Of a DNA stretch of 64,000 nt, positions 35,056-43,646 are shown piece by piece; position 1 is the first letter of the stretch; each line of letters opens with the position of its first letter. Made by a program: the position numbers and the translations under genes. Where the stretch lies: positions 2,418,001-2,482,000 of the forward strand of contig NZ_CP126247.1 of NCBI RefSeq assembly GCF_030142155.1, in the 5' to 3' direction. This stretch comes from Arthrobacter sp. zg-Y820. Lineage in GTDB: Bacteria > Actinomycetota > Actinomycetes > Actinomycetales > Micrococcaceae. The notes beneath the pieces were generated by a model that was not told the origin of the DNA, did not search any database, and saw only the letters and a program-made list of their open reading frames with translations.

Positions 35056-35319
35056 TTACTCGGCGGCTGCAGCAGCCACGATGTTCACGACGCGGCGGCC
35101 GCGACGGCTGCCGAATTCAACTGCGCCCGCTTCGAGAGCGAACAGGGTGTCGTCGCCTCCGCGGCCAACGCCCTCACCCGGATGGAAGTGGGTGCCACGC
35201 TGGCGGACGATGATTTCGCCTGCCTTGACAACCTGGCCGCCGAAACGCTTTACGCCGAGGTACTGGGCGTTGGAGTCGCGACCGTTGCGAGTGGAACTCG
35301 CACCTTTCTTATGTGCCAT
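35056..35319 (-). CDS. rpmA: Ribosomal protein bL27
   Basis: The 87-residue protein begins [20 protein letters not shown], the conserved N-terminus that reaches the peptidyl-transferase centre. No Firmicute-type cleavable extension is present. [20 protein letters not shown] and [18 protein letters not shown] follow the family pattern. It lies 91 bases after rplU. Confidence 0.98.
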   Translation of the reverse strand: MAHKKGASSTRNGRDSNAQYLGVKRFGGQVVKAGEIIVRQRGTHFHPGEGVGRGGDDTLFALEAGAVEFGSRRGRRVVNIVAAAAAE

Positions 35320-35410
35320 TTTCTACTGCCTGCCTTTGCTAACTGATTATGAAACTCAGGGGGCGGGATGCTTCCCGCGTTCCCGGCTCCTGATGGAGCC
35401 GGCACGAGAA

Positions 35411-35734
35411 TCAGGAGTTGATGGACGTAACCTTGACCTTGGTGAGCGAGGAGCGGTAGCCCTGACGCTTCTTGTAACCGGTCTTGTTCTTGAACTTCTG
35501 GATGACAATCTTCGGACCCCGAAAATTCTCAACGATCTCTGCCGTCACGGTGACCTTAGCCAGGTCCTGTGCGGAAGAGGTGACCTGGTCGCCATCAACC
35601 AATAGCAGGGCGGGCAGCTCAAAGGTGCTGCCGGCTCCACCGGGGACGCGGTCCAGGGTTACGAGGTCTCCGACGGAAACCTTTTCTTGGCGGCCGCCAG
35701 CGCGGACAATCGCGTACACCACTTGGGAACTCAC
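35411..35734 (-). CDS. rplU: Ribosomal protein bL21
   Basis: The 107-residue product has [20 protein letters not shown] and a C-terminal [19 protein letters not shown], then a segment ending TKVKVTSI, typical of L21. The GTG at 35734 gives [11 protein letters not shown] second GTG five codons later (35719, giving [10 protein letters not shown]) is also plausible and matches many homologues. It is the first gene of rplU-rpmA, behind a structured leader. Confidence 0.96.
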   Translation of the reverse strand: MSSQVVYAIVRAGGRQEKVSVGDLVTLDRVPGGAGSTFELPALLLVDGDQVTSSAQDLAKVTVTAEIVENFRGPKIVIQKFKNKTGYKKRQGYRSSLTKVKVTSINS

Positions 35735-35935
35735 TTCTCTCGACGTTTAATACTTGGATGCGCATTTAGCTGGGCTGGATATGTGCCCGCCTTGCGCCAT
35801 GCAGTCACGCCCTGTATCCGATAAACGGTTGGAAGGCGTTCGCACCGAAGTTCAAGGTTACGCTACGTAACCGACAACCCGCAAATGCTGGGTTTCCCGG
35901 GGCGGACACCCCTTTCGGGGCGTTACTGCTCTCGC
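35735..35935 (-). promoter_or_regulatory. Structured 5' leader of rplU-rpmA
   Basis: From the predicted -10 element to the start codon lie about 200 bases with several stems on the minus strand: GCCCC-GAAA-GGGGT near the 5' end, and GGTTAC-GTAGC-GTAACC further on. Long structured leaders before ribosomal protein genes often mediate autoregulation; this one is an inference from pairing. Confidence 0.45.
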
Positions 35936-35940
35936 TCTAC

Positions 35941-35949
35941 TTTATAGCA
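35941..35949 (-). promoter_or_regulatory. Extended -10 promoter for rplU-rpmA
   Basis: TGCTATAAA on the minus strand is an extended -10 element (TGnTATAAA). No convincing -35 hexamer lies 17 bases upstream, where the rne terminator begins. Confidence 0.5.
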
Positions 35950-35978
35950 TTTCCGGCGGCTTCGTGGCCTCCCGGCAG

Positions 35979-36024
35979 AAGAGGAGGCGGCCACCCCCTG
36001 TTGCGGGGATGGCCGCCTCCTCTT
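35979..36024 (-). terminator. Terminator after rne
   Basis: Long hairpin: AAGAGGAGGCGGCCA (35979-35993) with its complement (36010-36024) and an inner CCCC/GGGG. It starts 31 bases after the rne stop. Confidence 0.85.
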
Positions 36025-36054
36025 TTAGCACTGCTGAGCGGGCTTCCGAGCCGG

Positions 36055-39000
36055 TTAGAGCTCCGAAGCCGGGACGCCGACGCCCAGGATCACGGGCGCA
36101 CTGCCGGCGGACTCACGACGCTTCTCCTGCTTCTGGGCAGCTGCCGGCGCCGCCGCGTGGCGGACGGCCACCGGCGCAGCCGCAGGCTCGGTACCGCCCG
36201 TCTGGATGGCATCCGCTCCCGCTGCTCCCTGCGGGCTGCCGGCGGCACGGCGGCGGCGCGGCGTCCGAACCGGAGCTGCGGCAGCCTGCCGGTCAGCCAC
36301 CGGCGCGGCGGACCCTACCGGTGCGGCAGCCGGCGGCTGGACGGCTGCCGGGGCTTCCGGGGCTTCCGCGGCCGGTTCCGGGCTGCTGTGGGCCGGCGCG
36401 GCCTGCAGCGGTGCTGCCTGCACGTTCCGGGCAGCGGCGCTGCTTCGCCGCGAACGACGGGGTGCCGTGCGGGCAGCCTGCGGCTCATTCCGCGCGTCGG
36501 CGGACCGAACCGGCTCCTGCCGGGCTTCCGGTGCATTCCGGCCTTCCGGTGCGGCGGCTGCGGCCACCTCGTTGAAGGCCTCGGTGAGGCTTTCCAGGGT
36601 GAAGCGGGACTCCTCCTGCGCCGGCGCGCGGCGGTCCCGGCGCGGAACCACGACGGTTTCGCCCTGGATCTGCAGCACGGTGCCCGCATCGGTTGCACCA
36701 TCTTCGGGGGCCGGTGCTGCCGACGGCGCTTCGGCGGCCGAAACCTCCGATGCCGGCTTGGAACCGCCGGGAGCCCGCTCGCCCGCCTCGACGGCGTCGT
36801 GGGCGGCAGCCGTTGCGGCCGCTATGGTGGCCAGCGCCGCACGTGCCGCCTCGGCCTTGGCCTTGGCCTGCCGCTCGGCGTCGGTGTTGCCCGCTTCCTC
36901 GGTTTTTGCGGGCTCCTCGGCAGCCGCCGCAACAGCCTGCTGCGGGGCACCCTGGCCCCGGCTGCGGTTACGCTTGCGGTCGCCGCGGGACTGCTTTTCC
37001 TGCCTCAAGTGCTGCTGGTGATTCTCCTCAGACACCGCATGCGCCACCACGCCGTTCCCGGTGCTGCCGTTGTGGCTGGTGCTGCGGCGGTGCTCCACCG
37101 GAACCTCATGGGTGATGACGCCGCGGCCGGCACAGGCCTCGCACTCCTCCCCGAAGACTTCGAGCAGTCCGGTGCCCATCCGCTTGCGGGTCATCTGGAC
37201 CAGGCCCAGGGACGTTACTTCGGCAACCTGGTGCTTGGTCCGGTCGCGGCCCAGGCACTCAACCAGGCGGCGCAGGACCAGGTCCCGGTTGGCTTCAAGG
37301 ACCATATCGATGAAGTCGATGACGATGATGCCGCCAATGTCGCGCAGCCGCAGCTGGCGGACAACTTCCTCGGCTGCCTCAAGGTTGTTCTTGGTGACGG
37401 TTTCTTCGAGGTTGCCGCCGCTGCCGGTGAACTTGCCGGTGTTGACGTCCACCACCGTCATGGCTTCGGTGCGGTCGATGACCAGCGAGCCGCCCGAGGG
37501 CAGGAAGACCTTGCGGTCCAGTGCCTTGGCGATCTGCTCGTCGATGCGGCTCTCAGCGAAGATGTCTTCGTCCTTGGTCCACTTCTCCAGGCGGCCCACC
37601 AGGTCGGGCGCCACGTAGGTGACATAGGCCTCAATGGTGTCCCAGGCCTCTTCGCCCGAAACGATCAGCTTGGAGAAGTCCTCGTTGAAGACGTCCCGGA
37701 CCACCTTGATGGTCAGGTCCGGTTCGCCGTAGAGAAGCTCAGGCGCCAGGGTCTTGGTGGACTTCGCCTTGGCATCAATGGTTTCCCACTGCGCCCGGAG
37801 CCGGTTGATGTCATTCATCAGCTCCTCTTCGGACGCGCCTTCGGCGGCCGTGCGCACAATCACGCCGGCATCCTGGGGCAGGTGGTCCTTGAGGATCTTC
37901 TTCAGCCGGTTGCGCTCGACGTCGGGCAGCTTGCGGGAGATGCCCGTCATGGAACCGCCCGGAACGTAGACCAAGTAGCGTCCCGGCAGCGAGATCTGGC
38001 TGGTCAGGCGCGCGCCCTTGTGGCCCACCGGATCCTTGGTGACCTGCACGAGGACAGAGTCGCCGGATTTCAGCGCCAGTTCGATGCGGCGCGGCTGGCC
38101 GTCGAGGCCGGCGGCGTCCCAGTTGACCTCACCGGCATACAGCACGGCGTTGCGGCCGCGTCCAATGTCGACGAAGGCAGCTTCCATGCTCGGCAGCACG
38201 TTCTGGACCTTGCCGACATACACGTTGCCAATCAGGGAGTCCTGTTGGGTGTTGGAGACGAAGTGCTCGGCGAGGACACCGTCTTCCAGTACACCGATCT
38301 GGATCCTGTCGTCACGCTGGCGGACGATCATCTGCCGGTCGACGGACTCGCGCCGGGCCAGGAACTCGGCCTCGGTGATGACATGGCGGCGGCGGCCGGA
38401 CTCGCGGGACTCGCGGCGGCGCTGCTTCTTGGCTTCAAGGCGGGTGGAACCCTTGACGCTGGTGACGCGGTCCGAGACGGGTGCTTCAGCGTGCGCACGC
38501 GGCGCACGGACGCGGGTCACCGTGTTGGGCGGATCGTCATCGGCTCCGCCGGTCAGCTCAAGGTCTGCATCGCCGCGGCGGCGACGGCGACGACGGCGTG
38601 AGGTCACGCCCTCGGCGGTGTCCGGTCCGGCTGCGGCTTCCTCAGGGGCAGCCTCCTGCTCGGAGTCCGCGCCGGCCGCATTCGGGGATTCGCTGCGGGT
38701 GCGGTTGCGCCCGCGGCGGCTGCGGCGCCGGCTGCGGTTTGCGTCTTCGGTGGAATCCTCGTCCTCTTCGGCGTCCTCGCCGGCCTCCGGCACGGGAACC
38801 GCACGGACCGAGGTCAGATCCGGTGCGTGGAAGAGCGGCAAGGCCGGAATGGCAAAGGGGTTCAGGCTGGAAAGCTCCTCGGCTTCCTCTGCTTCCTCCG
38901 CCACCGGCGCCGGCGCTGCGAGCGTGTCTTCCCGTGCAGGGGCTTCCGCGGCGGCGTTCTCGGCCGGGGCCGATGCCTCCGGTGCCTTTTCCGCTGCGGC

Positions 39001-39651
39001 CTTGGCCGGGCGGCGGCGGGTGCGCGTCTTCGGAACAGTCTTGGTTTCGGCTGCTTCCGGGGCGGCAACTTCTTCCGGCGCGTCAGCGACGGCCGCTTCG
39101 GCCGGAACAGCTGCGGTTTCGGCCGAAGCGGCCTCCGGAGTTTCGGCCTCCGGCGCTTCCGCTGCCTTCTTGGCAGGGGCACGACGACGGCGGACGGCCT
39201 TCACCGGTGCCGCTTCGGCAGGGGTCTCGTTCTCTGAAGCCGGGGCTTCAGCAGGGGCTTCCTCGGCTGCCGGGGACAACACGTCAGCGGCAGTTTCCCC
39301 TGCTGCCGTGCCTGCGGCCGCGGAGGCAGCGGCACCGGCCGGAACGGTCTTGCGGCGGGAGGCCCGCACGCGCTTCGGCTTTTCGGCGGCGTCAGCAGCA
39401 GGCGCTTCGGCGGCGGGCGCTTCTGCGGCCGCCGTCGTATCGGCGGTGTTCGCGGCCGTCGTCGTGCCGGCGGTCCCGGCGGAACTTTCGGCTGGTGCAG
39501 AAGCAGCCACCGACTTGCGGCGGCTGCGGGTGGCCCGCTTGGCGGGCGCTTTGGTCTCGCTGGAATCTCCAACCTGCGCGGAGTTTGCCTCCGGCGCTGA
39601 TTCCGCGGGTTCTTTACTGGCTGCTAGGTCATTATTCAGTGCATCACTCAT
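36055..39651 (-). CDS. rne: Ribonuclease E/G family protein
   Basis: The 1198-residue endoribonuclease has an actinobacterial layout: a very long Ala/Glu/Pro-rich disordered N-terminus (about 1-400) with arginine patches, for example RRRSRRGRNRTRS, then the catalytic part. An S1 RNA-binding domain (QTQQDSLIGNVYVGKVQNVL-like segment) follows, then the 5'-sensor/DNase I-like region with GGIIVIDFIDM and a downstream Asp in RDLVLRRL...CLGRDRTK. The zinc-link is CEACAGRG. A second disordered tail runs to the end. It processes rRNA and mRNA and scaffolds decay. The ATG at 39651 (MSDALNNDLAAS) is chosen; the longer frame to 39843 lacks support. Confidence 0.93.
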   Translation of the reverse strand: MSDALNNDLAASKEPAESAPEANSAQVGDSSETKAPAKRATRSRRKSVAASAPAESSAGTAGTTTAANTADTTAAAEAPAAEAPAADAAEKPKRVRASRRKTVPAGAAASAAAGTAAGETAADVLSPAAEEAPAEAPASENETPAEAAPVKAVRRRRAPAKKAAEAPEAETPEAASAETAAVPAEAAVADAPEEVAAPEAAETKTVPKTRTRRRPAKAAAEKAPEASAPAENAAAEAPAREDTLAAPAPVAEEAEEAEELSSLNPFAIPALPLFHAPDLTSVRAVPVPEAGEDAEEDEDSTEDANRSRRRSRRGRNRTRSESPNAAGADSEQEAAPEEAAAGPDTAEGVTSRRRRRRRRGDADLELTGGADDDPPNTVTRVRAPRAHAEAPVSDRVTSVKGSTRLEAKKQRRRESRESGRRRHVITEAEFLARRESVDRQMIVRQRDDRIQIGVLEDGVLAEHFVSNTQQDSLIGNVYVGKVQNVLPSMEAAFVDIGRGRNAVLYAGEVNWDAAGLDGQPRRIELALKSGDSVLVQVTKDPVGHKGARLTSQISLPGRYLVYVPGGSMTGISRKLPDVERNRLKKILKDHLPQDAGVIVRTAAEGASEEELMNDINRLRAQWETIDAKAKSTKTLAPELLYGEPDLTIKVVRDVFNEDFSKLIVSGEEAWDTIEAYVTYVAPDLVGRLEKWTKDEDIFAESRIDEQIAKALDRKVFLPSGGSLVIDRTEAMTVVDVNTGKFTGSGGNLEETVTKNNLEAAEEVVRQLRLRDIGGIIVIDFIDMVLEANRDLVLRRLVECLGRDRTKHQVAEVTSLGLVQMTRKRMGTGLLEVFGEECEACAGRGVITHEVPVEHRRSTSHNGSTGNGVVAHAVSEENHQQHLRQEKQSRGDRKRNRSRGQGAPQQAVAAAAEEPAKTEEAGNTDAERQAKAKAEAARAALATIAAATAAAHDAVEAGERAPGGSKPASEVSAAEAPSAAPAPEDGATDAGTVLQIQGETVVVPRRDRRAPAQEESRFTLESLTEAFNEVAAAAAPEGRNAPEARQEPVRSADARNEPQAARTAPRRSRRSSAAARNVQAAPLQAAPAHSSPEPAAEAPEAPAAVQPPAAAPVGSAAPVADRQAAAAPVRTPRRRRAAGSPQGAAGADAIQTGGTEPAAAPVAVRHAAAPAAAQKQEKRRESAGSAPVILGVGVPASEL

Positions 39652-40076
39652 AAAATGCTTCGCTCCGGCCCCTGCGGCACTGGCCACATTCCAATGCCCA
39701 GCGGGCAATGTGTCGGCTGTGCGGGGGGCATCAGTTGCCTGCCGCCAGCCGGAAGTCGTCTGGATGTCATCCGAGGTCGTGCCAGCTGTAGGGCGCGGTA
39801 TCACTCGAAGACCAGCGGCGCTTTTCCTGCTACCTGTCGGCACGTTACGACGTTGCCGCTACGGGTAGGTCTGATCGGCGGATTCCCTGGTTCCCATCCG
39901 GATTGATGGGCGAGCTGCTTGGGAAGCATCACCGACAGAACCGGAAGCCTGTCGCTGGACCGGCGGCGGAATGTGGTTCCGCCATCAGCCACAGTCATTA
40001 TCTCACACACCCGACTTTTTGGCCCGCAGCAGCGCATAGACTCGACACATATCAGCACCCGCCAAAGGAGATCCCA
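39652..40076. other. Divergent region between rne and the VKOR gene (425 bases)
   Basis: It contains the rne leader and both promoters. I find no gene, strong hairpin or repeated motif that I would defend. Confidence 0.55.
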
Positions 40077-40700
40077 GTGCCTTCCAGCACCGCCAATCAG
40101 CAAGTTACCCGCCGGCCCGCCGAACAGCGGGCGCCGGAGCGCGGTTTTGCCTGGATCCTGCTTATCTCCGGCGCCGTCGGCTGGCTGGCTTCTTCCATCC
40201 TGGTTCTGGAACGGCTGCGCGTATACGCCGACGCCAACTACATCACCAGCTGCGACATCAGCCCCTGGGTCTCCTGCGGCACCGTGTTCCAGACCTGGCA
40301 GGCCTCGATCTTCGGGTTCCCCAATCCCCTGATCGGGATCGTGGCATTCGCGGTGGTGATCACCACCGCCGTCGCCATGCTGGCCGGCGCCGGCTTCCGG
40401 CGCTGGTACTGGCTCGGGTTGCAGGCGGGCGTCACCCTGGGCATGGTGTTCGTGGTCTGGCTGTGGAGCCAGGCACTGTTCGACATCTACGTGCTGTGCA
40501 TTTACTGCATCGTGGTGTGGGCTGCCATGATTCCGCTGTTTGTCTTCGCCACAGTCCGCAACCTGGCCCGCGGTGTCCTGCCGGCACCGGCCGCACTCGT
40601 GAAGTTCACCTCGGAGTGGGCCTGGGTCATTGTTTCCCTGCTCTGGGTCGCCACTGCCGCTTCGATCTTCTTCCGGTTCATCAACTCCTTCCTCGGCTGA
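40077..40700 (+). CDS. Vitamin K epoxide reductase (VKOR) family membrane protein
   Basis: The 207-residue product starts at GTG 40077 with AAAGGAG seven bases upstream. Four to five transmembrane helices are present. The redox cysteines are in ITSCDISPWVSCGTVF (loop pair) and the active-site CIYC in LCIYCIVVW. VKOR homologues reoxidise DsbA-like proteins by passing electrons to quinone, the actinobacterial alternative to DsbB. GFPNPLIGIVAFAVVITTAV is the standard second helix. It has no DsbA partner next door; the NhaA-DsbA fusion is about 13 kb away. Confidence 0.94.
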   Translation: MPSSTANQQVTRRPAEQRAPERGFAWILLISGAVGWLASSILVLERLRVYADANYITSCDISPWVSCGTVFQTWQASIFGFPNPLIGIVAFAVVITTAVAMLAGAGFRRWYWLGLQAGVTLGMVFVVWLWSQALFDIYVLCIYCIVVWAAMIPLFVFATVRNLARGVLPAPAALVKFTSEWAWVIVSLLWVATAASIFFRFINSFLG

Positions 40701-40732
40701 GCTTCCGCCTCGGACAGCGCCCGGACAGCGGA

Positions 40733-41368
40733 TCAGCCAACCGGCAGGGCCCAGGCAAGCAGGACCGGAATGTCCTGCCCGTTCCAGCCGGCGGTCAGGG
40801 ATGGATCGGCTACGGCCTCTCCCCCGAGATCAAGCACCCTCACGACGGAGAGCTCCCAGTCTCCGGACCGAATCCGCGTGACGGGCAGGTCCGCGGGTCC
40901 CGGCTGCGGCCCTTCAGCCAGCTCCGCGCCGTCGGGCAGTCCGCCGGCACGGACAGTGATGGTCTCCGGAATCTGTTCCCGGACGCCGTCCTTCTCGTAA
41001 TACTGGGCCGCCTGCCCCTGCCCGGTCAGGATCGAAACGGCCAGCGCCTGTCCGTAGGCGGGGTCCCCGCAGGCGTCATAGACCCAGCGCCGGCCCAGCA
41101 CCGAGTGCTCCATGGTGCTGATCAGGAACGCTTCAGCGCCTTCGAGGGGCGCGCCCCGGTATGTCAGGGGAACCTGGAGCACGTTCGCCCCGGCGGCCAC
41201 GAGATGGGTTTCAATGCCGACTTCGCCGTCGGGATCATCAAATCGAAAGGCGCCCACCCCCTCGATGGCCAGCGGGCCGGCGCCGGGAAACCAGTCGGTG
41301 GTGGGCAGCCAGGAGGAGATGAGTTCCATCTTGCCCGGATGCAGATCTGCTTGGTAGATGTGTGCCAT
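40733..41368 (-). CDS. Maltokinase N-terminal cap-like (CG0192 family) protein
   Basis: The 211-residue protein MAHIYQADLHPGKMELISSW, then LPTTDWFPGAG, resembles the stand-alone version of the maltokinase N-terminal cap domain (Mak_N_cap). The middle has THLVAAGANVLQVPLTYRGA and AFLISTMEHSVLGRRWVYDA followed by CGDP, conserved in that family (YRG, EHSVLG-x-RWVYD). No kinase domain follows. Function unknown. It is divergent from the PRISE-type reductase with about 130 bases between. Confidence 0.82.
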   Translation of the reverse strand: MAHIYQADLHPGKMELISSWLPTTDWFPGAGPLAIEGVGAFRFDDPDGEVGIETHLVAAGANVLQVPLTYRGAPLEGAEAFLISTMEHSVLGRRWVYDACGDPAYGQALAVSILTGQGQAAQYYEKDGVREQIPETITVRAGGLPDGAELAEGPQPGPADLPVTRIRSGDWELSVVRVLDLGGEAVADPSLTAGWNGQDIPVLLAWALPVG

Positions 41369-41499
41369 CCGCCCAGCCTAGGGGCACGGACGCCGGACGT
41401 CAGGAATTTCCGCGGCCGGTGTCCTGTTGTCGCCTACAACAGCATCGGCAGGATTACTTTTGCCGCATGCGCACCTACCCCCACTTCTGCAGGAGAACC

Positions 41500-42612
41500 A
41501 TGCTGAGAACCATCCCCGTGCACCAAGCCGACCACTCCGCCCGCACTGCCCTCGTGGCCGGTGCCACCGGAATCGCAGGTGCCGCAATCGTTGACCTCCT
41601 GGCGAGCCAGGGCTGGACGGTCCTGGCCCTGTCGCGGAAGGGAGCCTCGGCCAACGCGCCGGAGGCGCGCCCCGGCGTCGTCCCGGTGGCAGCTGACCTG
41701 ACCTCGCCGGAGAGCCTCGCCGCAGCGCTGGGCGACCTGCAGCCGACGCATGTGTTCTTTACCTCCTGGTCCCGCCAGGACACCGAGGTCGAAAATATTG
41801 CCGTCAACTCAGCCATGGTCCGGAACCTGCTGACCGCACTGGAGCACGCTCCGGTGGAACACGTGGCCCTGATGACCGGACTCAAGCACTACATGGGTCC
41901 CTTCGAGGCCTACGGGGAAGGGGAAATGCCCGACACCCCCTTCTCCGAAAACGAACCCCGACTGCCGGTGGACAACTTCTACTACGCGCAGGAAGACGAA
42001 CTGATGGCTGCGGCCGACCGCCAGGGCTTCGCCTGGTCGGTGCACCGGGCCCACACGGTGATCGGATTCGCCGTCGGCAACGCCATGAACATGGGCCAGA
42101 CCCTGGCCGCACAGGCAACGCTGTGCCGGGAACTCGGACTGCCGTTTACCTTCCCCGGCTCCGAAACCCAGTGGAACTCCGTCACCGACATGACCGACGC
42201 CGGCCTTCTCGCCGAGCACATGGTGTGGGCCGCCACCGATGAGCACACCGCCAACGAAGCGTTCAACGTGGTCAACGGCGACGTCTTCCGCTGGCGCTCC
42301 CTCTGGCCGCGTCTGGCGGCCTGGTTCGGCGTCGAGCCCGCCGGCTTTGACACCGAGCCGCGGCCGCTGGAAGTGCAGATGGCTGACATGTCCGAGGCCT
42401 GGACAAAGCTGGCAGTGCGGGACGGACTGGCAGAGCCCGAGCTCGGCCGGCTGGCAACGTGGTGGCACACCGACGCCGACCTCGGCCGGAAAATGGAGGT
42501 CCTCACCGACATGAGCAAGAGCCGGGTGGCCGGCTTCACCGGATACCGCCGCACGGAGGATGCTTTTATCGAGCTCTTTGACCGGCTGCGCGCCGAACGC
42601 CTGATTCCCTAG
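41500..42612 (+). CDS. PRISE-type SDR reductase (progesterone 5-beta-reductase/iridoid synthase-like)
   Basis: The 370-residue product starts at ATG 41500 with AGGAGA upstream. It has an extended SDR fold: GATGIAGAAIVDLLASQGW (GxxGxxG) and ALSRKG (Arg, NADPH preference). The characteristic PRISE blocks are MTGLKHYMGPFEAYG and LPVDNFYYAQEDELM, which place the catalytic Lys and Tyr of 1,4-enone reductases in unusual spacing compared with the classical YxxxK. W-x-x-HR-x-x-x-VIGFAVGNAMN follows. Members reduce activated C=C bonds of enones with NADPH; the bacterial substrate is unknown. It terminates at the shared hairpin 42637-42677. Confidence 0.87.
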   Translation: MLRTIPVHQADHSARTALVAGATGIAGAAIVDLLASQGWTVLALSRKGASANAPEARPGVVPVAADLTSPESLAAALGDLQPTHVFFTSWSRQDTEVENIAVNSAMVRNLLTALEHAPVEHVALMTGLKHYMGPFEAYGEGEMPDTPFSENEPRLPVDNFYYAQEDELMAAADRQGFAWSVHRAHTVIGFAVGNAMNMGQTLAAQATLCRELGLPFTFPGSETQWNSVTDMTDAGLLAEHMVWAATDEHTANEAFNVVNGDVFRWRSLWPRLAAWFGVEPAGFDTEPRPLEVQMADMSEAWTKLAVRDGLAEPELGRLATWWHTDADLGRKMEVLTDMSKSRVAGFTGYRRTEDAFIELFDRLRAERLIP

Positions 42613-42636
42613 GCTCCGTAAGCGGAGAACAGACAG

Positions 42637-42677
42637 AAAGAGGAGGCCGGCACCCTGTGGGTGCCGGCCTCCTCTTT
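42637..42677. terminator. Bidirectional intrinsic terminator between the PRISE gene and ndk
   Basis: Nineteen-bp perfect arms starting AAAGAGGAGGCCGGC (42637-42655 and 42659-42677) with a three-base loop and flanking A/T runs, suited to both convergent genes. Confidence 0.93.
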
Positions 42678-42707
42678 GTCCGGGGAACTGCTCCCCGGGG
42701 GTGGAAA

Positions 42708-43127
42708 CTACTTGCCGAACCAGATGCCGATTTCACGGGCCGCGGACTCGGGGGAATCCGAACCGTGCACGAGGTTCTGTTGCACGGCCGTTCCCCAGTC
42801 GCGGCCGAAGTCGCCGCGGATGGTGCCCGGGGCGGCAGTGGTCGGATCGGTGGTTCCGGCCAGGGACCGGAAGCCTTCAATGACCCGTGCACCCTCAAAA
42901 ATGGCCGCGACGATCGGGCCGCTGAGCATGAACTCCACCAGCGGTTCGTAGAACGGCTTGCCCTCGTGCTCGGCGTAGTGCTCCTCGAGCACGGCGCGGG
43001 TGGCCTCCACCTTCTTCAGCTCGGCCAGGGTGTAGCCCTTGGCTTCAACGCGCGCCAAGATGGCTCCGGAGAGGTTCCGCTCCACGCCGTCGGGTTTGAT
43101 CAGTACAAGTGTGCGCTCGGTGCTCAC
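42708..43127 (-). CDS. ndk: Nucleoside-diphosphate kinase
   Basis: The 139-residue protein has VSTERTLVLIKPDGVERNLS at the N-terminus, the FVEFMLSGP-like segment (LVEFMLSGPIVA) and the phosphohistidine motif QNLVHGSDSPESAARE. It balances NTP pools. The GTG at 43127 follows AAGGAGATTTACC; an ATG six codons upstream has no ribosome-binding site. It is the last gene of ileS-folC-DUF4233-ndk. Confidence 0.97.
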   Translation of the reverse strand: MSTERTLVLIKPDGVERNLSGAILARVEAKGYTLAELKKVEATRAVLEEHYAEHEGKPFYEPLVEFMLSGPIVAAIFEGARVIEGFRSLAGTTDPTTAAPGTIRGDFGRDWGTAVQQNLVHGSDSPESAAREIGIWFGK

Positions 43128-43167
43128 GGTAAATCTCCTTGCCAAGTTGCGGATTTCTGGTCTAAGC

Positions 43168-43641
43168 CTAGTCTGTGGCCGCTTCGCCGGCAGTGCCGGC
43201 GCCTGCCGAGCCTTCGGGATGGGCTTTTTCCCATTCCTCCTGCTCGCGGTCCCGCTGGCGGTTTTCGCGGTCCAGCCGCATGCCCGTCTTCAGCGCGTAC
43301 CACCAGGTGCCGGCGAAGAGCGCTCCGACCAGGAACATCATCGGCTCCAGGAAGCCAGTGGCGATGATCACCAGCTGAAGGATCCAGCCAATCACCGGAC
43401 CGGCCGGCTTGGACAGAAACGCGCAGGTTGCGATCAGCGCTGCGCTCAGGACGAGGCCGCCGCTGAGGATGATCGCGGGATTCAGGACGTCGCGCTGCAG
43501 GCCAAAAACGGCGAGCGTTGCGAAGATCACCAGGAACGCTTCCAGCGTAAGGACCACGGAGGCGAACATGATGCGCACGGAGCGCCGCTTTTTGGGCATG
43601 CCCGGGCGCCACTCGCGCTGGGCTTTGGTCAGCTTTGCCAT
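43168..43641 (-). CDS. DUF4233 membrane protein
   Basis: The 157-residue product has a basic N-terminus (KKRRSVRIMFASVVLTLEAF), three to four transmembrane helices (residues about 24-115) and a charged C-terminal tail. DUF4233 proteins are found between folC and ndk throughout Actinobacteria, exactly as here; their function is unknown. It starts at ATG 43641, five bases after folC. Confidence 0.9.
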   Translation of the reverse strand: MAKLTKAQREWRPGMPKKRRSVRIMFASVVLTLEAFLVIFATLAVFGLQRDVLNPAIILSGGLVLSAALIATCAFLSKPAGPVIGWILQLVIIATGFLEPMMFLVGALFAGTWWYALKTGMRLDRENRQRDREQEEWEKAHPEGSAGAGTAGEAATD

Positions 43642-43646
43642 GGCCC

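Noticed and set aside
36001..39868. Very long plus-strand frames opposite rne
   Set aside because: Shadows caused by high G+C and the Ala/Arg-rich low-complexity regions; rne has intact catalytic motifs.
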